From the NCBI GenBank assembly GCA_964581605.1, contig CAZOPF010000009.1:1-64000 (forward strand): DNA of 64,000 nt. The letters are read 5' to 3'. Position numbers and translations under genes: made by a program. Below the pieces are notes generated by a model. The model was not told the origin of the DNA. It ran no database searches and saw only the letters and a list, made by a program, of their open reading frames with translations. Shown here piece by piece: positions 60,552 to 64,000 of the stretch (positions are counted from its first letter, which is position 1; each line of letters begins with the position of its first letter). This DNA is from CAADGU01 sp964581605 (GTDB lineage Bacteria > Chloroflexota > Anaerolineae > Promineifilales > Promineifilaceae).

Positions 60552-61654
60552 GGCGAGGACATCTGTCAGGTTTTTTGAAGCCTGACAGGTTTTGGATATT
60601 ACTCTGGTTTTGGGTTACGGCCGTCCTGTTTACCGCTTGTACAGCAACCAATCAACTGCCCACAACGGCCGTGCCCACCCTCATTCTTGCCGCCAACACC
60701 GCCACCGCCACCGCACCCCCTCCCCCCACCGCCACGCCACCGCCTACGCGCACAGCCAGTTCAACGCCACGCAGCACCCATGTGCCCACCACCCTCACGC
60801 CCTCACCCACTTACCCCGCTGCCCTTGTCCTGGTGCCTCCACTGCCCACACCCATCCCCACCCTGGTTAACGGCCTTTTCCTGGAAGATTTCCTCATCAT
60901 GGACGAGGCCACCCGCCGGAACGTGCGTACCATTTACCAACAGGGGCAGGCAATGGGGCGCAATCCACATGCCTTTTCCAAACTGGGCGATAGCGGGGCG
61001 ATGACGGGCTATTACCTCACCCGGTTTGACTACCCGCCCCACTACACTCTGGGCGATTATGCCTATCTACAGCCGGTGATTGATTATTTCAAGGATTCAT
61101 TTGAGCGGTTCGGCGTGGCAGTCGTTATCGGCATCAGTTCCTGGCATGTGTTAGACCCGGCGCGGAATAACCCCGATTGGTGTGCGCCAGAGGAACATAT
61201 GCTGGCTTGCGAAATTCGGCTGCACAACCCCGGCATCCTCCTCATTCGCCTGGGCACCAATGACGCTTCTTCGGCCGATGTGTTGGAACGCAACCTGCGG
61301 CGTATTGTAGCGTTCAGCATTGAGCAAGGGGTTATCCCCGTTTTGGCTACCAAAGCTGACCGGTTTGAAGAGGAATATGACCAGAACAACGCCGCCATTC
61401 GCCGGGTAGCGGCCGAGATGCACATTCCACTGTGGGATTTTGACCGGGTGGCGGCCACCTTGCCCAATCACGGCCTGCTAGATGATCAGGTGCATCTTTC
61501 TCACTCAATCCGCAATGATTACACTGACCCGGAAACGTTTAGCAAAGGCTATCCCATGAATGACCTGACGGCGTTGTTTGTGCTGCAAGAAATTTTGAGA
61601 ATAGTTACCGAGGAAAATGCGGCGGGTATGGAGATTGAGAGATTCCGAGACTGA
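60530..61654 (+). CDS. SGNH-hydrolase lipoprotein (paralogue 3)
   Basis: A 374-aa protein with signal WILLWFWVTAVLFTAC, a Pro/Thr linker, and the SGNH domain: HAFSKLGDSGAMTGYYLTRF, LLIRLGTNDASSADV and LLDDQVHLSHSIRNDY. Compared with the two paralogues it keeps all three blocks. The first 20 residues (SGFLKPDRFW) are encoded by a CTGTCAGG...CCTGACAG hairpin (60563-60588), so the element has become part of the signal peptide's N-region, unless a downstream TTG is used. It overlaps the microprotein gene by 22 nt and precedes the MBOAT gene. Confidence 0.85.
   Translation: MDLSGLLRRGHLSGFLKPDRFWILLWFWVTAVLFTACTATNQLPTTAVPTLILAANTATATAPPPPTATPPPTRTASSTPRSTHVPTTLTPSPTYPAALVLVPPLPTPIPTLVNGLFLEDFLIMDEATRRNVRTIYQQGQAMGRNPHAFSKLGDSGAMTGYYLTRFDYPPHYTLGDYAYLQPVIDYFKDSFERFGVAVVIGISSWHVLDPARNNPDWCAPEEHMLACEIRLHNPGILLIRLGTNDASSADVLERNLRRIVAFSIEQGVIPVLATKADRFEEEYDQNNAAIRRVAAEMHIPLWDFDRVAATLPNHGLLDDQVHLSHSIRNDYTDPETFSKGYPMNDLTALFVLQEILRIVTEENAAGMEIERFRD
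60563..60588. repeat. CTGTCAGG hairpin inside the third SGNH gene
   Basis: CTGTCAGG (60563-60570) and CCTGACAG (60581-60588) with a 10-nt loop, translated as the N-terminus of the third SGNH protein. It is related to the hairpin at 12614-12644. Confidence 0.8.
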
Positions 61655-61712
61655 GAGATTATCCAATCTGCAATCTCCCATCTCCCCATCTCCCCATCTC
61701 CCCATCTCTCCA
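61630..61712. repeat. GAGATT / CCCCATCT array
   Basis: GAGATTGA-type units, then about four CCCCATCT octamers in complementary sense. It covers the last codons of the third SGNH gene and abuts the MBOAT start at 61714. Confidence 0.85.
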
Positions 61713-61713
61713 T

Positions 61714-63261
61714 ATGAATGTTGACCTGTTGGCCATTGGCCTGTTTGTGGGCACGGCCGTCCTCTACACCCTCTTTATCCCCGGCCAATGGCGCGGCTGG
61801 TTTTTGTTTGCCACCAGCGTGCTGGCCGTTTACTGGCTGCAAACCTTCACGCCGCTGCGTTTTGCCGACTATCTGCTGCAAACGCTCACCATTCTGCTAA
61901 CGGTGTTGACGTGGTGGGTGACCAGGGATTTTCAACGCAAAGACGCAAAGAGCGCAGAGGGAGCAAAGGGGGAGAAAGAAAATTGGGTGACGCTGCTGGT
62001 GTTGTTTGGATTGGTAATGCTGGTGGCGGGCAACCGGTATGTGGCGGCCGAATGGCGCTTTTCTCCTTCCCGCCCACCATCCGTTTTGTGGGTAACAGTT
62101 GGGTTGGTCACAATGGCCGGGGTGTGGGCCATGCTGTGGCGCTGGTTGCGGCGGGTAGAGCAGCAGATGTTGTGTACGGCCGTCATTCTGCTCATCGTTC
62201 TCCTGTTTGCGCTGCTCAAAACACCTGCACTGGCTACGGCCGTTGCCGCCACCTGGCGTTCCCTCACCGGCCAACAAATCACCCTGGCCGCCCCCTCCGA
62301 TCTCGTCTGGCTCGGTTTCTCCTATGTTGCCTTCCGCCTCATCCACACCCTGCGCGACCGCCAAACCGGGCAATTGCCCACTCTCACCCTGCGCGAATTT
62401 ACCACCTACGTTCTCTTCTTCCCCAGCTACATCGCCGGGCCAATTGACCGCGTGGAGCGGTTTGTGGTTGAGTACCGGGAGTTGCAGGGTGCCAGTAACA
62501 AGTGGCAGGTGGCCGATGAAGAAAACCGGCAACATGCAACCTGCCACTTGCAATCATACGCCTCCCGCTATTGGCAGGGTGGTGCCCGCATTCTCACCGG
62601 CCTGTTCAAGAAATTTGTGATCGCCGATACGCTGGCGTTGGGGATGTCGCTCACGGCCGTAAATGCCGAACAGGCCACTTCCACCTTTTGGTTGTGGGTG
62701 CTGCTGTATGGTTATGCCCTGCGCCTCTACTTTGATTTTGGCGGGTACACGGACATTGCTATCGGCATTGGTATTTTGTTTGGCGTCAAGTTGCCAGAGA
62801 ATTTTCGACGGCCGTACCTCTCCACCAACATCACCACCTTCTGGCAGCGCTGGCACATGAGTTTGAGTGATTGGGCACGGTTTTACATTTTTAGCCCACT
62901 GTCACGCTCGCTGCTCAGAAGGAAACGACGGCCGTCCGGCGCTGCGCCGTCCAACACCATCATCCTGCTCACCGCCCACCTGACCACCATGGCCGTCATC
63001 GGTTTATGGCACGGCATCACCGTCAACTTTTTCATCTGGGGATTGTGGCAGGGAGTGGCCTTGTTTGGGCATAAACAGTGGAGCGACCGCACCCGGAAAT
63101 GGTATCGGGGGTTGGGCGAGAAGAAATGGCAAAAAAGGGGGTGGACGGCCGTGACCTGGTTTCTCACCTTCAACTATGTCACCCTCGGCTGGGTCTGGTT
63201 TGCCCTGCCCACGCCGGCACTGGCCTTGCAAACGTTTGGTAAGCTGTTTGGGATTGGGTAA
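61714..63261 (+). CDS. MBOAT-family O-acyltransferase (AlgI-like)
   Basis: A 515-aa polytopic enzyme that carries acyl groups across the membrane for transfer to a polysaccharide. The active-site His433 lies in VIGLWHGITVNFFIWGLWQG. Also typical are YFDFGGYTDIAIGIGILFG and FWQRWHMSLSDWARFYIFSP. Two stretches do not fit the family: a polar KDAKSAEGAKGEKEN loop (about 73-88), encoded by CGCAAAGACGCAAAGAGCGC, and ASNKWQVADEENRQHATCH (about 260-280), encoded by a repeat hairpin (62499-62550). Both fall in loops, so the enzyme may still work. It ends the SGNH cluster. Confidence 0.92.
   Translation: MNVDLLAIGLFVGTAVLYTLFIPGQWRGWFLFATSVLAVYWLQTFTPLRFADYLLQTLTILLTVLTWWVTRDFQRKDAKSAEGAKGEKENWVTLLVLFGLVMLVAGNRYVAAEWRFSPSRPPSVLWVTVGLVTMAGVWAMLWRWLRRVEQQMLCTAVILLIVLLFALLKTPALATAVAATWRSLTGQQITLAAPSDLVWLGFSYVAFRLIHTLRDRQTGQLPTLTLREFTTYVLFFPSYIAGPIDRVERFVVEYRELQGASNKWQVADEENRQHATCHLQSYASRYWQGGARILTGLFKKFVIADTLALGMSLTAVNAEQATSTFWLWVLLYGYALRLYFDFGGYTDIAIGIGILFGVKLPENFRRPYLSTNITTFWQRWHMSLSDWARFYIFSPLSRSLLRRKRRPSGAAPSNTIILLTAHLTTMAVIGLWHGITVNFFIWGLWQGVALFGHKQWSDRTRKWYRGLGEKKWQKRGWTAVTWFLTFNYVTLGWVWFALPTPALALQTFGKLFGIG
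62499..62550. repeat. In-frame GGCAGGT/CACTTG hairpin in the MBOAT gene
   Basis: CAAGTGGCAGGT (62499-62510) and ACCTGCCACTTG (62539-62550) are exact complements, 28 nt apart. It uses the same unit as the intergenic element 53898-53960 but is translated as a loop of the acyltransferase. Confidence 0.88.
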
Positions 63262-63270
63262 ACTACCATA

Positions 63271-64000
63271 ATGACGCCATCACAATTCGTTGCCAAATGG
63301 AGCAGAATACAACAAAAGGAGACGGCTACCGCCCAATCCCATTTCAACGACGTATGTGCCCTCGTCGGCCATCAGCCGCCGCTGGCCCATGACCCCAGCG
63401 GCCAAACCTTCGCTTTTGAGACCCAAACGATCAAACCTGGTGGCCACAAAGGATTCGCCGACGTTTACTACCGCGATCACTTCATTTGGGAATACAAAGG
63501 GCCTCACAAGGACTTGAACAAAGCCTACGCCCAATTGCAGCTTTATCGTGAAGAACTGCATAACCCGCCTCTGCTCATCACCAGCGATATCCATACCATC
63601 ATCATCCACACTAATTTCAACAACTACCCTACCATCCGCCACACCATTACCTTTGATGACCTGCTGCAAGGAGACGGGCTGGAAAAACTGCGTTGGGCCT
63701 TCTTCGCCCCAGAACGCTTCACGCCTGACAAAACGCAGGCTGAAATCACCAAAGCCAGCGCAGATACTTTTGTGGCTGTAGCCGACGCCATGAAAAAGCA
63801 TATGGAAGTTACTGGTGAACGATACACGGCCGAACAATTGGCACACTTCCTGGCACGGCTACTATTTTGCCTCTTTGCCGAAGATTTGGGGCTACTACCA
63901 CATACCATCTTTTCCCAGATTTTACGTGCGCAGGGTATAGAACACGCCAACTTACAACGCGGACTACGCAATCTCTTCCGTGAAATGCACACTGGTGGTG
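63271..64000 (+). CDS. N-terminal part of a type IIG (MmeI-like) restriction-modification enzyme, cut by the window edge
   Basis: The open frame from ATG 63271 runs off the window after 243 codons without a stop. MTPSQFVAKWSRIQQKETAT followed by SHFNDVCALVGHQPPLAHDP, then FAFETQTIKPGGHKGFADVY and HFIWEYKGPHKDLNKAYAQL match the N-terminus of MmeI-like enzymes. The nuclease motif is D (in GFADVYY) plus E-Y-K (in IWEYKG). The methyltransferase and target-recognition parts lie outside the window. It starts 9 nt after the MBOAT stop. BREX-type PglX is an alternative, but the N-terminal nuclease favours type IIG. Confidence 0.85.
   Translation, partial: MTPSQFVAKWSRIQQKETATAQSHFNDVCALVGHQPPLAHDPSGQTFAFETQTIKPGGHKGFADVYYRDHFIWEYKGPHKDLNKAYAQLQLYREELHNPPLLITSDIHTIIIHTNFNNYPTIRHTITFDDLLQGDGLEKLRWAFFAPERFTPDKTQAEITKASADTFVAVADAMKKHMEVTGERYTAEQLAHFLARLLFCLFAEDLGLLPHTIFSQILRAQGIEHANLQRGLRNLFREMHTGG

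Larger units (their letters stand above)
1189..63152. repeat. Highly iterated palindromic octamer ACGGCCGT (about 129 dispersed copies)
   Basis: Reading the window by eye I count about 129 exact copies of the self-complementary octamer ACGGCCGT, roughly one per 500 bases; the first is at 1189-1196 and the last at 63145-63152. A random sequence of similar composition should hold one or two. Copies lie in nearly every gene, in all three frames, where they encode Thr-Ala-Val, (Asn/Asp/Tyr/His)-Gly-Arg or x-Arg-Pro, and also between genes (two copies 10 bp apart at 57338-57355). One-base variants around the core CGGCCG are also common. The pattern resembles HIP1 of cyanobacteria, but the sequence differs. 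The function is unknown. Confidence 0.95.

Noticed and set aside
1..64000. Insertion sequences or prophage
   Set aside because: No transposase, integrase or phage structural protein is recognisable; the dispersed repeats carry no genes.

Overview
The window looks like a chromosomal stretch of a Chloroflexota bacterium, probably class Anaerolineae or a close relative. The grounds are indirect: moderately high GC, secreted CSLREA/DUF11 surface proteins, two of which share an (I/F)-(F/Y)-L-P-(V/M)-(I/V)-T-R carboxy end, Pro/Thr-rich lipoproteins and LysM proteins, a BTAD/NB-ARC/TPR regulator, and the radical-SAM-linked DUF2344 protein. There are no rRNA genes, transposases or CRISPR arrays. Two runs of 100 N (26460-26559 and 53768-53867) are scaffold gaps, so this is a draft assembly. 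|| Layout. 1-4 kb: oligopeptide-type ABC importer operon (binding protein, two permeases), minus strand. 4-12.4 kb: a P450, a large secreted beta-helix/DUF11 protein, a membrane protein, an acyl-CoA ligase and an FAD monooxygenase, minus strand. 12.7-15.9 kb: a large BTAD/NB-ARC/TPR regulator. 16-20 kb: phosphatase-like protein, hotdog thioesterase, UvrD-type helicase, a toxin-antitoxin pair with a frameshifted toxin, tRNA-Glu. 20.3-26.5 kb: a second P450 behind a CRP-like operator, then two secreted lipoprotein peptidases. 26.6-33 kb: DEAD-box helicase, phosphodiester glycosidase, DUF2344 protein, LysM/M23 peptidase, ATPase-winged-helix fusion. 33-37.8 kb: thiolase, PadR regulator with operator, pcaC-pcaB, and a dead serine hydrolase. 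37.9-43 kb: histidine-kinase-like protein without its phospho-acceptor His, and two LysM proteins sharing an 857-bp identical block around a DUF4160/DUF2442 pair. 43-53 kb: GT-C-like membrane protein, quinone oxidoreductase, hybrid histidine kinase, DUF58 and MoxR, nucleotidyltransferase. 52.7-57.3 kb: beta-helix protein, GH20 and GH1 glycosidases. 57.4-57.6 kb: a candidate structured non-coding RNA with its own promoter and terminator. 57.6-63.3 kb: three SGNH-hydrolase paralogues, two small proteins and an MBOAT acyltransferase, probably a cell-surface glycan O-acetylation module. Right edge: the start of an MmeI-like type IIG restriction-modification enzyme. || Two genome-scale signals run through everything. 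First, the palindromic octamer ACGGCCGT occurs about 129 times by hand count (one to two expected by chance), in genes and between genes, in all reading frames; it resembles the HIP1 palindrome of cyanobacteria. Second, gene junctions repeatedly carry arrays of 7- or 8-nt units whose sequence differs from site to site but which are followed by their own complement, giving long hairpins. The same kind of element also sits in frame inside several protein genes. These repeats, and the candidate ncRNA at 57.4 kb, are the best candidates for undescribed biology here.
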